Source: Acinetobacter calcoaceticus
GTDB lineage: Bacteria > Pseudomonadota > Gammaproteobacteria > Pseudomonadales > Moraxellaceae
Reading direction: 5' to 3'
Assembly (NCBI RefSeq): GCF_900520355.1
Contig: NZ_LS999521.1
Coordinates: 1,302,001 to 1,366,000 of the forward strand
DNA length: 64,000 nt
Numbering within the stretch: the first letter of the stretch is position 1; every line of letters starts with the position of its first letter. The translations under genes were made by a program, and so were the position numbers. The notes beneath the pieces were generated by a model. It did not search any database. It was not told the DNA's origin and saw only the letters and a program-made list of their open reading frames with translations. Positions 27,338 through 35,958 of this stretch are shown piece after piece.

Positions 27338-28069
27338 TTAGAAATTATCTTTAAGCGCACGCAGGTGAGCGAAGTCTTCAACACTTTCTGCGCGAAGAAA
27401 GGGGTTGGTTGCTAATTCAAGTTCAATCGTGCTCGGTAATGTGATTAATTTTTGTTTACGTAGCTCACGGACTTCTTCAGCTCGTTCTGATAGGGCATGG
27501 TTGTGAGGTTCTACTGTTAAGGCAAATTCAGCATTTGAAAGCGTGTATTCGTGCGTGCAATAAACTTTTGTGGGGGTTGGTAAAGCTGCCAGACGACTCA
27601 GTGAGTGAAACATTTGTTCGGCTGTGCCTTCAAATAATCGACCACACCCCATTGCAAATAAGGTATCACCACAAAATACAGCCTCTAATTCTTCAATAAA
27701 ATAGACAATGTGCCCTAAGGTATGACCAGGGGTTGCAATAATCTCTACTTTTAAATCATTAAATTTTAGATGATCGTCATGCTGTAAAGGGTGGGTAATT
27801 CCCGGAATTTTGGTGAGCTCATCACGTGGGCCATACACAGTAATATTTTGAGCAGCTGTTAAATCAGCAACACCACCAATATGGTCTTTATGCCAATGAG
27901 TAAGCCAGATTTGTTTTAAATTTAACTGATGATTTTGACAAAATTGAATTACCAGCTGTGCTTCTGTTGGATCGACTGCTACAGCTTCTTGGGTTTCAGT
28001 ATCTTCTAAAATCCAGATATAGTTTTGGAGGGCATTCTGCACATCGATAAAATGAATTCTATAACGCAT
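27338..28069 (-). CDS. gloB: Hydroxyacylglutathione hydrolase (glyoxalase II)
   Basis: A 243-residue metallo-beta-lactamase-fold enzyme that hydrolyses S-D-lactoylglutathione to D-lactate and glutathione, the second step of methylglyoxal detoxification. Binuclear metal site: H58, H60, D62 and H63 (THWHKDHIGG), a histidine in TPGHTLGH, the bridging aspartate in FCGDTLFAMGCGRLFEG and a histidine in CTHEYTLSNAEFA. Length and C-terminal helical part fit GloB. Single gene with its own terminator, downstream of the met operon. Confidence 0.9.
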   Translation of the reverse strand: MRYRIHFIDVQNALQNYIWILEDTETQEAVAVDPTEAQLVIQFCQNHQLNLKQIWLTHWHKDHIGGVADLTAAQNITVYGPRDELTKIPGITHPLQHDDHLKFNDLKVEIIATPGHTLGHIVYFIEELEAVFCGDTLFAMGCGRLFEGTAEQMFHSLSRLAALPTPTKVYCTHEYTLSNAEFALTVEPHNHALSERAEEVRELRKQKLITLPSTIELELATNPFLRAESVEDFAHLRALKDNF

Positions 28070-28186
28070 TGTTTTATCCTGAAACTAAATCCAAAGAGTA
28101 AATGAATAATGACTAATTCTGATCATACCAGAAAATGGAATTGAGCCATGCACTCAACTGTTTTTAATAAAAGGGTTATATAAAAC

Positions 28187-28217
28187 AAAAAAAAGCCCCC
28201 TAAAAGAGAGCTTTTTT
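28187..28217 (-). terminator. metNI terminator
   Basis: On the minus-strand RNA GCUCUC pairs with GGGGGC using G-U pairs, embedded in A-runs and U-runs. It lies 12 bp after the metI stop. Confidence 0.75.
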
Positions 28218-28228
28218 GTATGGAGGAC

Positions 28229-28924
28229 TTAACGGAGCTTAGCGAGCCAGTTCCCTAGCGTTTGTACAATCTGTACTAATAACAGTAGGATAATCACTGT
28301 TAAAATCACAACGCTGGTATCAAAACGTTGATAACCATATGAAATCGCTAAATCACCAATACCACCTGCACCAACTGCGCCAGCCATGGCGGTTGCACCA
28401 ATAAGACTGATTGTCGCTGTGGTAAGGTTTAAAATCAGTGAGCTGCGTGCTTCAGGCAAAATAAAACGAGAGATAATTTGCCAAGGTGTAGCACCCATCG
28501 CTTGAGCGGATTCAATAATTCCTTCATTTACTTCAAGCAATGAAGTTTCAATCAGACGTCCCATATAAGGGCCAACATAAATAGTCAATGGAACAATAGC
28601 TGCCCATGTACCAATTGAAGTACCAACTAATAGCTTAGTGAGAGGAATTACTGCAATGAGTAAAATAATAAAAGGAAGAGAGCGTAAAGCATTTACAATT
28701 GGATTAAGTAAATGATAAATCACTTTATTGGGTAAAATGCCTTCCGGACGGGTAACTAATAAAATAATTCCCTGAATAAAGCCCCAAATGCCACCAAACA
28801 AAAGTGCGAAGAAAACCATATGAAAGGTTTCTTGCAAAGCTGTAACGAACTGATCAATAGAAAGGGAGCTGTGCCAGAAAGGTTGAGTGAGTTCAGTTAA
28901 CCACTGTACGATTAAATCTCTCAT
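28229..28924 (-). CDS. metI: D-/L-methionine ABC transporter permease
   Basis: A 231-residue inner-membrane permease with about five to six helices. The EAA loop that contacts the ATPase reads ESAQAMGATPWQII, followed by the conserved LPEA. It partners MetN and MetQ in importing methionine and overlaps the end of metN by 4 bp. Confidence 0.92.
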   Translation of the reverse strand: MRDLIVQWLTELTQPFWHSSLSIDQFVTALQETFHMVFFALLFGGIWGFIQGIILLVTRPEGILPNKVIYHLLNPIVNALRSLPFIILLIAVIPLTKLLVGTSIGTWAAIVPLTIYVGPYMGRLIETSLLEVNEGIIESAQAMGATPWQIISRFILPEARSSLILNLTTATISLIGATAMAGAVGAGGIGDLAISYGYQRFDTSVVILTVIILLLLVQIVQTLGNWLAKLR

Positions 28925-29946
28925 ACTTGATCTCCTGATTGAACTACACCTACTTCATTTTGTTCTAAAAACTCAATAGCCTGCTTAATGAGCTGAGGAT
29001 CACCTAAAAGCTGCACAAACATTTGACCAATGACTGTGCCATTAATTTCAGTCATGTTGGCAAATAAAATATTTAAGCTAATATCGAATTTTTTAATTAG
29101 TGACTGAATTACAGGTTCTTGAGCAGAACGCCCTAAAAACTGTAAACAGTAAATACTATGATGATGCTGGTTTTCGAGCTGATTTAAAATATTCACAGGC
29201 AACTGTTGATGTAAAACAGTTTGAATGAAGTTTTTAGTGGTTGGATGTTGAGGTTTACTAAAGATATCAATCGTTGAACCTTGTTCAATGACTTTACCTG
29301 CCTCCATCACAGCTACATGATCACAAATAGTTTCAATGACATCCATTTCATGGGTCACCATAACAATCGTGATTTTTTGCTCTTGATTAATTTTTTTGAG
29401 TAGCTCTAAAACTGACTTGGTTGTTTGCGGATCAAGGGCAGAGGTTGCCTCATCACACAAAAGAATTTTTGGATGATTTGCTAAAGCACGGGCAATACCG
29501 ACACGTTGCTTTTGTCCGCCAGAAAGTTCATCTGGATAAGCATCTTTTTTATGCTTAAGATCAATGAACTCCAATAACTCATTTAAGCGCTTTTCACGTT
29601 CTACTTTATTGTAATTCAGTAGACGCATTGGCATTTCAATGTTTTCAGCAACCGTCTTGGTTTGTAGTAGATTGAAGTGCTGAAAAATCATGCCAATACT
29701 GGCACGTTCCTGACGTAATGAGCGTGCATCTAAAGCGGTGAAATCTTTCTGATTAATAATGATTTGACCTTCTGTTGGTCGCTCAAGTAGGTTGATCAGG
29801 CGGATTAAGGTACTTTTACCTGCACCACTATAGCCAATGATGCCAAAAATACTGCCCTCTGGAATCTCTAAATTGATTTGGTCGAGTGCGCGTATGGTTT
29901 GACTTTTGAGCTGATAGTGCTTTGAAATGTTTTTAAATTGAATCAT
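28921..29946 (-). CDS. metN: Methionine ABC transporter ATP-binding protein
   Basis: A 341-residue ATPase. Walker A is GYSGAGKST (38-46), the ABC signature LSGGQKQ (141-147), Walker B ILLCDEATSALDP, and a C-terminal NIL domain senses methionine and inhibits transport. The chosen start MIQFKNI matches MetN of E. coli in length and register. A start at 30003 would add 19 residues encoded by the terminator-like hairpin that follows metQ, so it is rejected; the chosen start has only a weak ribosome-binding site. Confidence 0.9.
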   Translation of the reverse strand: MIQFKNISKHYQLKSQTIRALDQINLEIPEGSIFGIIGYSGAGKSTLIRLINLLERPTEGQIIINQKDFTALDARSLRQERASIGMIFQHFNLLQTKTVAENIEMPMRLLNYNKVEREKRLNELLEFIDLKHKKDAYPDELSGGQKQRVGIARALANHPKILLCDEATSALDPQTTKSVLELLKKINQEQKITIVMVTHEMDVIETICDHVAVMEAGKVIEQGSTIDIFSKPQHPTTKNFIQTVLHQQLPVNILNQLENQHHHSIYCLQFLGRSAQEPVIQSLIKKFDISLNILFANMTEINGTVIGQMFVQLLGDPQLIKQAIEFLEQNEVGVVQSGDQV

Positions 29947-29965
29947 ATCGTCAGAAGCTATGCTG

Positions 29966-30003
29966 GAAAGAAAAAACAGGCAAAGAGAATTTGCCTGTTT
30001 CAC
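29966..30003 (-). terminator. Terminator-like hairpin between metQ and metN
   Basis: On the minus strand AACAGGCAAA and TTTGCCTGTT form a perfect 10-bp stem with a 5-nt loop followed by TTTTTTC. It starts 19 nt after the metQ stop, inside the operon, so it should terminate part of the transcripts and raise metQ over metNI. Confidence 0.8.
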
Positions 30004-30021
30004 GTTTCGGCTATTATATTA

Positions 30022-30894
30022 CTATTTAGCTTCTGAGAGATAGCTGATTGGTTGATCTACGTCAACTTTTGTTCCACCAAAACGCTCTGTTACATACTTT
30101 TTAGCTGCTGCACTATGATATAGCTGTCCAACTTTTTGCAAAACAGCATCATTTTTACGTGAATCAGCAGTTGCAAGAACGTTGACATTAAGTCGTGTGC
30201 TTTGATCAACAGGCTCATAGAAAATAGAATCTTTGAGTGCGTTCAAACCACCTTCCATTGCTAAGGTGTTACCTAATACAACGGCATCAACTTCATCTTT
30301 AATACGTAATGCTGTTGCCATTTGGATTGGTTTGATATCGATCTTTTTACTATTTTCGATGATATCGTTTGGACTGCCTTGAGCCGGGTTAAAATCAGCT
30401 TTAAGTTTGATTAAGCCAGCTGTTTGTAATAAAAGTAAAGCACGAGCTTCGTTGGCAGCATCATTTGGGATTGCAATAATTGCACCCTCTGCGAGCTCAT
30501 CAATTTTTTTGTGTTTACTTGAGTAAATACCCATTGGCTCAAGATATGTGGTAGAAACTGGCGCAATCTTATCTTGGTTTGATTTATTAAATGCAACAAG
30601 ATATGAATAAGATTGGAAAGCATTCAGATCTACTTCTTTGTTTGCAATGGCTGCATTCATAGAAACATAGTCTGTAAAGTTTTTCACTTCTAACTTTAAG
30701 CCAGCAGCTTGGGTTTCAGGTAAAGTTGCGATATAGCGCCAAATATCAGCATCTGAACCTGTAGAGGCAATCACTACCGTTTGTACTTGGGAGCTATCAT
30801 TGTTTTGTTGTGTCTGTGGAGAACCTTCTTGTTTACCACACGCTGCCAATAGTACTACTGACATACTTAAAAAAAGACTGATCAGCTTTTTCAT
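30022..30894 (-). CDS. metQ: Methionine-binding lipoprotein MetQ
   Basis: A 290-residue substrate-binding lipoprotein of the NlpA family. The lipobox LLAAC puts the acylated cysteine at residue 19. The mature protein has the conserved DADIWRYI, FTDYVSMNAAIANKEVDLNAFQ and IPNDAANEARALLLL blocks. It delivers methionine to MetNI. Here it precedes metNI, the reverse of the E. coli metNIQ order, which fits the need for excess binding protein. Confidence 0.92.
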   Translation of the reverse strand: MKKLISLFLSMSVVLLAACGKQEGSPQTQQNNDSSQVQTVVIASTGSDADIWRYIATLPETQAAGLKLEVKNFTDYVSMNAAIANKEVDLNAFQSYSYLVAFNKSNQDKIAPVSTTYLEPMGIYSSKHKKIDELAEGAIIAIPNDAANEARALLLLQTAGLIKLKADFNPAQGSPNDIIENSKKIDIKPIQMATALRIKDEVDAVVLGNTLAMEGGLNALKDSIFYEPVDQSTRLNVNVLATADSRKNDAVLQKVGQLYHSAAAKKYVTERFGGTKVDVDQPISYLSEAK

Positions 30895-31060
30895 TTAAAA
30901 AAGTCCTGATTGAAGAGATATAGAAAAATAAGTATTGATCTATATCTATATGAAATGGGAGGAGTTGGAATTACAACAGGTTTAAACTCTGATATCTTTT
31001 TCAGGGGTTCCATAATTTGCTTGCATACTTTGGTGGTAAGTGAGGGTAATTGTTTTATAA

Positions 31061-31086
31061 ACAAAAAACTGTTTCCCCAAACAGTT
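31061..31086 (-). terminator. Terminator-like hairpin in the metQ leader
   Basis: On the minus strand AACTGTTT, loop GGGG, AAACAGTT, then a T-run ending TTTTTTG. It stands about 170 nt before the metQ start codon with no gene between it and the purD terminator, so it could attenuate metQ or end a short non-coding RNA. Confidence 0.7.
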
Positions 31087-31324
31087 AATCCCAAACAATA
31101 GCCAAATGAGTGTTCATAAATTTAGAACATTAGAAAAACTCTCTACAGTTATAATGTGTAGAGCAAGTCGCTATGAAAATTATTAAAACAGCAGTGTTTA
31201 TTGACAGTTCCAACGGTATGCCAATCATATCAATAAAAGGGTGGTTGATATAGGGTGCTTCTTTTCTATTTGTTGATATCTTTAAAAATATAATAAAGAT
31301 TTATACGATTTTTTATATGGTTTC

Positions 31325-31366
31325 ACATAATAGAAAAGCCTCTATATAGAGACTTTTCTATTAGAA
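31325..31366 (-). terminator. purD terminator
   Basis: AATAGAAAAG (31329-31338) pairs with CTTTTCTATT (31353-31362) and encloses the inner palindrome CTCTATATAGAG. It follows the purD stop by 19 bp. Confidence 0.8.
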
Positions 31367-31384
31367 TTTTAAACTTGAAAGTTT

Positions 31385-32668
31385 TTAAGCTTTTTCACGT
31401 GCAATTGCGCGGTAGCCAATGTCGTTACGATATTGCATACCCGTAAAGGTAACTTGACCACATACTTCTAGTGCATTAATTTGTGCTTCAAGAACGCTAT
31501 CGCCCAATGCCGTTACACAAAGAACTCGACCGCCAGAAGTCACGATATGACCATCTTCACGAGTTGCTGTGCCAGCATGGAAAATTTTAGTATCTTCAGG
31601 TGAGTGTCCGATACCTGAAATTACATCGCCTTTGCGTACGCTATCAGGATAGCCTTCTGCTGCGAGTACAATACCAATTGACTTGCGTTCATCCCATTCA
31701 GCTTCTTTTGGCAAATTACCAGCAATACCAGCTTCTACCAATTCAACAAGAGATGACTTTAAGCGCATCATGATTGGTTGAGTTTCAGGATCGCCAAAAC
31801 GACAGTTAAATTCGATCACACGTGGTTGACCTTGCTCGTCAATCATTAGACCAGCATATAAGAAACCAGTGTAAACATGTCCGTCAGCAGCCATACCTTC
31901 TACAGTTGGGTGCATGATTTCAGACATAACGCGTTCGAAAATATCAGAAGTTACAACTGGAGCAGGAGAGTATGCACCCATACCGCCAGTGTTAGGACCT
32001 TGATCGCCTTCAAAAATACGCTTGTGGTCTTGTGAAGTTGCCATTGGTAAAATATTTTTACCATCAATCATACAAATGAAAGAAGCTTCTTCACCTGCAA
32101 GGAACTGTTCAATCACAACGCGTGAACCAGCATCACCAAATTTGTTGCCTGCAAGCATGTCATCAATTGCTGCAAAAGCTTCTTCGTTGGTCATTGCAAC
32201 GATTACACCTTTACCAGCAGCAAGACCATCAGCTTTAATTACAATTGGTGCGCCATTTTTTTCAACATAAGCTTTAGCTGCATCTACTTCAGTGAAAACA
32301 TCATAGAAAGCAGTTGGAATGTTGTGACGCTTTAAAAAGTGCTTAGCAAATGCTTTTGAACCTTCAAGCTGCGCTGCATATTGAGTAGGTCCCCAAATTT
32401 TTAAACCTGCTTCACGTGCAGCATCAACCACACCATTAACTAATGGTGCTTCTGGACCAACAATAATAAGATCAACATTATTTTCTTTAGCAAAAGCAAT
32501 AATTGCTGAGTTGTCTAAAATATCAAGTTGAACATTAATACATTTATCTTCTGTTGCAGTTCCAGCATTACCTGGTGCAACAAAAACTTGAGTAACATTG
32601 GTATCTTGCGCAATTTTCCATGCTAAAGCATGTTCACGACCACCACTACCTAAAACTAAAATATTCAT
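31385..32668 (-). CDS. purD: Phosphoribosylamine-glycine ligase
   Basis: A 427-residue ATP-grasp enzyme making glycinamide ribonucleotide in purine synthesis. N-terminal MNILVLGSGGREHALAWK, ATP-grasp motifs IKADGLAAGKGV and VIEFNCRFGDPETQ, and GPNTGGMGAYSPAPV are all conserved. Full length. It lies behind purH with a palindromic repeat in the gap between them. Confidence 0.96.
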   Translation of the reverse strand: MNILVLGSGGREHALAWKIAQDTNVTQVFVAPGNAGTATEDKCINVQLDILDNSAIIAFAKENNVDLIIVGPEAPLVNGVVDAAREAGLKIWGPTQYAAQLEGSKAFAKHFLKRHNIPTAFYDVFTEVDAAKAYVEKNGAPIVIKADGLAAGKGVIVAMTNEEAFAAIDDMLAGNKFGDAGSRVVIEQFLAGEEASFICMIDGKNILPMATSQDHKRIFEGDQGPNTGGMGAYSPAPVVTSDIFERVMSEIMHPTVEGMAADGHVYTGFLYAGLMIDEQGQPRVIEFNCRFGDPETQPIMMRLKSSLVELVEAGIAGNLPKEAEWDERKSIGIVLAAEGYPDSVRKGDVISGIGHSPEDTKIFHAGTATREDGHIVTSGGRVLCVTALGDSVLEAQINALEVCGQVTFTGMQYRNDIGYRAIAREKA

Positions 32669-32699
32669 TTTTAATTTGTTCCTTAACTTTAATCCTTTT

Positions 32700-32782
32700 C
32701 ATCCCCCTCTATCCCTCAAGGTGGAGAGTTAGCTCCATTATTGTGGAAAACCCTCCTGAATGAAAGGAGGGTTAGGGAGGAC
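32700..32782. repeat. REP-like intergenic palindrome between purH and purD
   Basis: AACCCTCCT (32749-32757) and AGGAGGGTT (32765-32773) form a perfect 9-bp stem, flanked by CCCCCTCTATCCCTC upstream and TAGGGAGG downstream, which can extend the pairing. C/T- and G/A-rich palindromes of this style recur between genes in Acinetobacter genomes, as far as I recall. It may act as a transcription or mRNA-stability element. Confidence 0.5.
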
Positions 32783-32792
32783 TAAATTTAAA

Positions 32793-34367
32793 TTAGTGGC
32801 GGAAGTGGCGCATACCAGTGAAGACCATTGCAATACCAGCTTCATCAGCTGCTGCGATTACTTCTTCATCACGCATAGAACCACCTGGCTGAATAATGCA
32901 TTTAATGCCAGCTTTAGCCGCATTATCAATTCCGTCACGGAACGGGAAGAATGCATCAGATGCCATTACAGCGCCTTCAACAACCAAACCAGCATGTTCA
33001 GCTTTAATGCCAGCAATACGAGCTGAGTTAACACGGCTCATTTGTCCTGCACCAACACCAATAGTTTGGCGGTTTTTTGCATAAACAATTGCATTTGATT
33101 TTACATATTTCGCAACTTTCCAAGCAAAGATGAGGTCATCAATTTCTTGTTCAGTTGGTGCGCATTTGGTTACTACTTTAAGATCATCTTTAGTAATCAT
33201 ACCTAAATCTTGATCTTGAACTAATAAACCGCCATTAACACGTTTGTAGTCAAGTTGTGGTGCACGCGCGTCTATTGCAGGTAATTCACCACATACTAGA
33301 ACACGTACGTTTTTCTTCGCGCCAGTAATTTCAAGCACGCCATCAGCAATACTTGGAGCAATAATTACTTCAACGAATTGACGCTCTACAATTGCTTGAG
33401 CAGTTGCAACATCTAACTCACGGTTAAACGCAATAATGCCGCCAAAAGCAGATTCTGGGTCAGTCGCATAAGCTAAATCGTAAGCAGCTTTAATGCCGTC
33501 TAAAGAAACAGCAACACCACAAGGGTTAGCATGTTTTACAATTACACAAGCAGGTTTTGCAAATGATTTAACACATTCAAGTGCGGCATCTGTGTCTGCA
33601 ATGTTGTTATAAGACAATTCTTTGCCTTGTAACTGTTTTGCCGTAGAAACTGATGCTTCTTTTGCATTTTCTTCAACGTAAAATGCAGCAGATTGATGTG
33701 GGTTTTCACCGTAACGTAAATCTTGTGCTTTGTTCAATTGAGTATTGAACGTACGAGGGAATAAATCAGCTTCGCCTTCGGTCTTACCAACGCGAGCGCC
33801 TAGGTAAGAAGCGATCATGCCGTCATATTGGGCAGTATGTTCAAATGCTTTAACAGCTAAATCAAAACGTGTTTCATAAGAAAGTGAACCAGCAACTTTT
33901 AATTCAGTAATAACTGTATCGTAATCTGAAGCATTTACAACAATACCGACTGAAGCGTGGTTTTTAGCAGCAGCACGAACCATTGTTGGACCGCCGATGT
34001 CGATATTCTCGATAGCATCAGCAAGTGAACAGTCAGGTTTTGCAACTGTTGCAGCGAATGGATAAAGGTTCACAACAACAAGATCAATCGGATCGATGTT
34101 GTGTTCTTCCATTACTGCTTCGTCTAAACCGCGACGAGCGAGAATACCGCCATGAATTTTTGGATGTAATGTCTTAACACGACCATCCATCATTTCAGGG
34201 AAGCCAGTATGTTCAGATACTTCAACAACAGCGATATTATTATCTTTAAGCAACTTGTATGTGCCGCCTGTAGATAATAGTTCTACCCCTAAAGCTGCAA
34301 GGTTTTGAGCAAATTCGACAATTCCTGTCTTATCAGATACAGAAATCAAAGCACGTTTAATAGTCAT
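32793..34367 (-). CDS. purH: Bifunctional AICAR formyltransferase/IMP cyclohydrolase
   Basis: A 524-residue enzyme for the last two steps of IMP synthesis: an MGS-like cyclohydrolase domain (1-150; [34 protein letters not shown]) and an AICAR transformylase domain ([32 protein letters not shown]). The start at 34367 ([13 protein letters not shown]) matches the family; a longer frame would run into the fis terminator. Confidence 0.96.
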   Translation of the reverse strand: MTIKRALISVSDKTGIVEFAQNLAALGVELLSTGGTYKLLKDNNIAVVEVSEHTGFPEMMDGRVKTLHPKIHGGILARRGLDEAVMEEHNIDPIDLVVVNLYPFAATVAKPDCSLADAIENIDIGGPTMVRAAAKNHASVGIVVNASDYDTVITELKVAGSLSYETRFDLAVKAFEHTAQYDGMIASYLGARVGKTEGEADLFPRTFNTQLNKAQDLRYGENPHQSAAFYVEENAKEASVSTAKQLQGKELSYNNIADTDAALECVKSFAKPACVIVKHANPCGVAVSLDGIKAAYDLAYATDPESAFGGIIAFNRELDVATAQAIVERQFVEVIIAPSIADGVLEITGAKKNVRVLVCGELPAIDARAPQLDYKRVNGGLLVQDQDLGMITKDDLKVVTKCAPTEQEIDDLIFAWKVAKYVKSNAIVYAKNRQTIGVGAGQMSRVNSARIAGIKAEHAGLVVEGAVMASDAFFPFRDGIDNAAKAGIKCIIQPGGSMRDEEVIAAADEAGIAMVFTGMRHFRH

Positions 34368-34414
34368 GATGTTTAATTCAACAATTTCAAGTCTACGGAT
34401 TAAAACCAATAAGC

Positions 34415-34450
34415 ATAAAAAAATGCCCACGACGTCGTGAGCATTTTATC
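34415..34450 (-). terminator. fis terminator
   Basis: AAAATGC (34420-34426) pairs with GCATTTT (34441-34447), and the inner palindrome CACGACGTCGTG continues the stem. A T-run follows on the minus strand. It lies just after the fis stop and before purH. Confidence 0.8.
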
Positions 34451-34452
34451 AT

Positions 34453-34722
34453 TTATTCACTCATTAAACCGTGAGCTTTTAACTTTTTGCGTAAAGTGCC
34501 ACGGTTGAGTCCAAGAATCTCGGCAGCACGGGTTTGATTACCACGTGTATATTCAAGAACTACAGATAAAAGAGGTTTCTCCATTTCTGCTAGCACCATG
34601 TCATATACCTGAGATGGTTGCTCACCTTGCAATTGTGCAAAATAATGGCGAACTGCGCGATCAACGTGGATGCGAAGAGCAACATCAGATTGTGCAGTAA
34701 AAATAGGAGATTTGCTATTCAT
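34453..34722 (-). CDS. fis: Fis-family nucleoid-associated DNA-binding protein
   Basis: An 89-residue protein whose C-terminal half is the Fis helix-turn-helix ([21 protein letters not shown], preceded by LLSVVLEYT). Fis bends DNA, and regulates rRNA promoters and recombination. The ATG (MNSKSPIF) is preferred to an in-frame TTG 21 bp upstream. Instead of the dusB-fis order of enterics, fis here precedes purH and follows prmA and a DUF3426 gene. Confidence 0.88.
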   Translation of the reverse strand: MNSKSPIFTAQSDVALRIHVDRAVRHYFAQLQGEQPSQVYDMVLAEMEKPLLSVVLEYTRGNQTRAAEILGLNRGTLRKKLKAHGLMSE

Positions 34723-35098
34723 GCGAGTTAATCCGAAAATCAAATACTAGCTTGGATAAAGTAGTATATAAATGTGGTCTAAAAATACGGAGTCCTGTTT
34801 TAGATCCTAAAACAGTGACTCTAAAACATAAGAACAATTAGCTTGCCATATTTCTTCGTATTGAATAAAAAATAAGCGTAACAATAGTTAAATATTTGTT
34901 ACAGCCCCCTCAAAAACAAAAAAAGTTAGGCTATGTGCTTAAAGTAGAAAAGCACACATGCTTAACAGTATTTTTTTTGGATTGAGAGCGAGGAGTATAT
35001 GAGTCAAAGCTTTCGTGGCGCGTATCATACCATTGTCTAGGAAAAAGTGAGCAAATTAACTGCATTTTTTTTTATTTTTTTTTCACTTTTTTTACATT
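34723..35098. other. Intergenic region upstream of fis
   Basis: 376 bp without a supported gene. It contains a strong hairpin at 34790-34821 and T-rich tracts on the plus strand near 35060-35098. The fis promoter must lie here, since the hairpin probably separates fis from the DUF3426 gene. Confidence 0.5.
34790..34821. repeat. Long hairpin upstream of fis
   Basis: GAGTC (34790-34794) and CTGTTTTA (34795-34802) pair with TAAAACAG (34808-34815) and GACTC (34817-34821), a 13-bp stem with a 1-nt bulge and a 5-nt loop. On the minus strand five T follow after four bases. It may end the prmA-DUF3426 transcript or be an operator in front of fis, which begins 68 bp downstream. Confidence 0.6.
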
Positions 35099-35944
35099 TT
35101 AGGGGTGGACAATTTCTAATCGATAATTTAGTAAGCTTTTTTTGCTTCTGTTTAGCTCAAATTGGAATCGGAAAGGGGTGTTAGAGGGAATACGTTGAAT
35201 ACCCCGTAAGTTTTCAACAAGATATTGTTGAGGAGTCAATATAACTTCTTCTGTTTTTTTTGAGTCTGTTGCAAAACTCAACTTTAGGTTGGGAAGTTCA
35301 ATACTTTTATCATTCTGATTAAGCAATATGCCTGAAAATTGCGTATGACTTGTGTCAACTTTGCGGAGTTTTAACTTTTCTATATAAATAAGTTGATATT
35401 GTTCGGCTGACTTATTGCAGTGCAGTGTTTCGCAAACATAATTAAATGCATGGCTGACGGTTGGGCTTGCATGCATGAGCTTAGGGTTAAACCAGAGAAT
35501 TTGAAAAGTAAAAACTAAAATCAAAATAAGGTTAGCAGAGCTCCAGAGCGTGTAGTACAGCCAACTATGCTTTTTATTATTGTCTTGTTCTTGTGCGGAT
35601 GTTTGTTCAGCTAAATTAAGATTGGGTAGTGCGTTAATAGGTTCGTTGTGAAAATAATTTAAATTGTTGAGATAAGTTAAAAGATCAATATTTGAGTTTT
35701 CAACTTTTTGATCAAAGATATCTAACACATGAGAATGCGTCATATATCTTGCTTGCATAGAACCATTGGCTAATGTAGATGAGTTAACCATGACTGGTTG
35801 TTCAATATTAACCAAATGGGTGAGGGCATTAAAATTAAACTCACATTTAGGACAACAAACCATACCCTGAGCAACAGTCAATTGAGTAAGGGATACTTTA
35901 TAAACTGTTAAGCACTTAGGGCAGCGGGTTTGTTTTTCATTCAT
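35099..35944 (-). CDS. Zinc-ribbon / DUF3426 membrane protein
   Basis: A 281-residue protein. The N-terminal MJ0042-type zinc ribbon has cysteines in TRCPKC (8-11) and VCCPKC (about 30-33). A single transmembrane helix lies near 130-150 and is followed by an extracytoplasmic DUF3426 domain ending in the conserved PFRFQFELN. Function unknown; the gene stands next to prmA in many proteobacteria. It starts 14 bp after the prmA stop. Confidence 0.85.
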   Translation of the reverse strand: MNEKQTRCPKCLTVYKVSLTQLTVAQGMVCCPKCEFNFNALTHLVNIEQPVMVNSSTLANGSMQARYMTHSHVLDIFDQKVENSNIDLLTYLNNLNYFHNEPINALPNLNLAEQTSAQEQDNNKKHSWLYYTLWSSANLILILVFTFQILWFNPKLMHASPTVSHAFNYVCETLHCNKSAEQYQLIYIEKLKLRKVDTSHTQFSGILLNQNDKSIELPNLKLSFATDSKKTEEVILTPQQYLVENLRGIQRIPSNTPFRFQFELNRSKKSLLNYRLEIVHP

Positions 35945-35958
35945 GAGTTAAAATATTC

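Larger units (their letters stand above)
30895..31384. other. Long leader region upstream of metQ
   Basis: 490 bp without a convincing gene. On the minus strand, in order of transcription, it holds the purD terminator (31325-31366), a 7-bp hairpin (CTCTACA/TGTAGAG, 31141-31163) and a terminator-like hairpin (31061-31086). A leader RNA controlling metQ is plausible. I looked for known SAM-riboswitch cores and did not recognise one. Confidence 0.5.

Noticed and set aside
29946..30003. Longer metN start adding 19 residues.
   Set aside because: The extra codons are encoded by a perfect terminator-like stem and are not part of the MetN family.
30891..31101. Overlapping small open frames on both strands upstream of metQ (63 and 67 residues).
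   Set aside because: They overlap each other, have no ribosome-binding site, no recognisable domain and cover the terminator-like hairpin; better read as an untranslated leader.
30895..31384. SAM riboswitch upstream of metQ.
   Set aside because: I searched by eye for the conserved cores of known SAM riboswitches and could not recognise one; only generic hairpins are supported.
34999..35040. 13-codon frame (MSQSFRGAYHTIV) after AGGAG upstream of fis.
   Set aside because: The spacing between AGGAG and ATG is only 3 nt, it is on the strand opposite to the flanking genes and too short to support.
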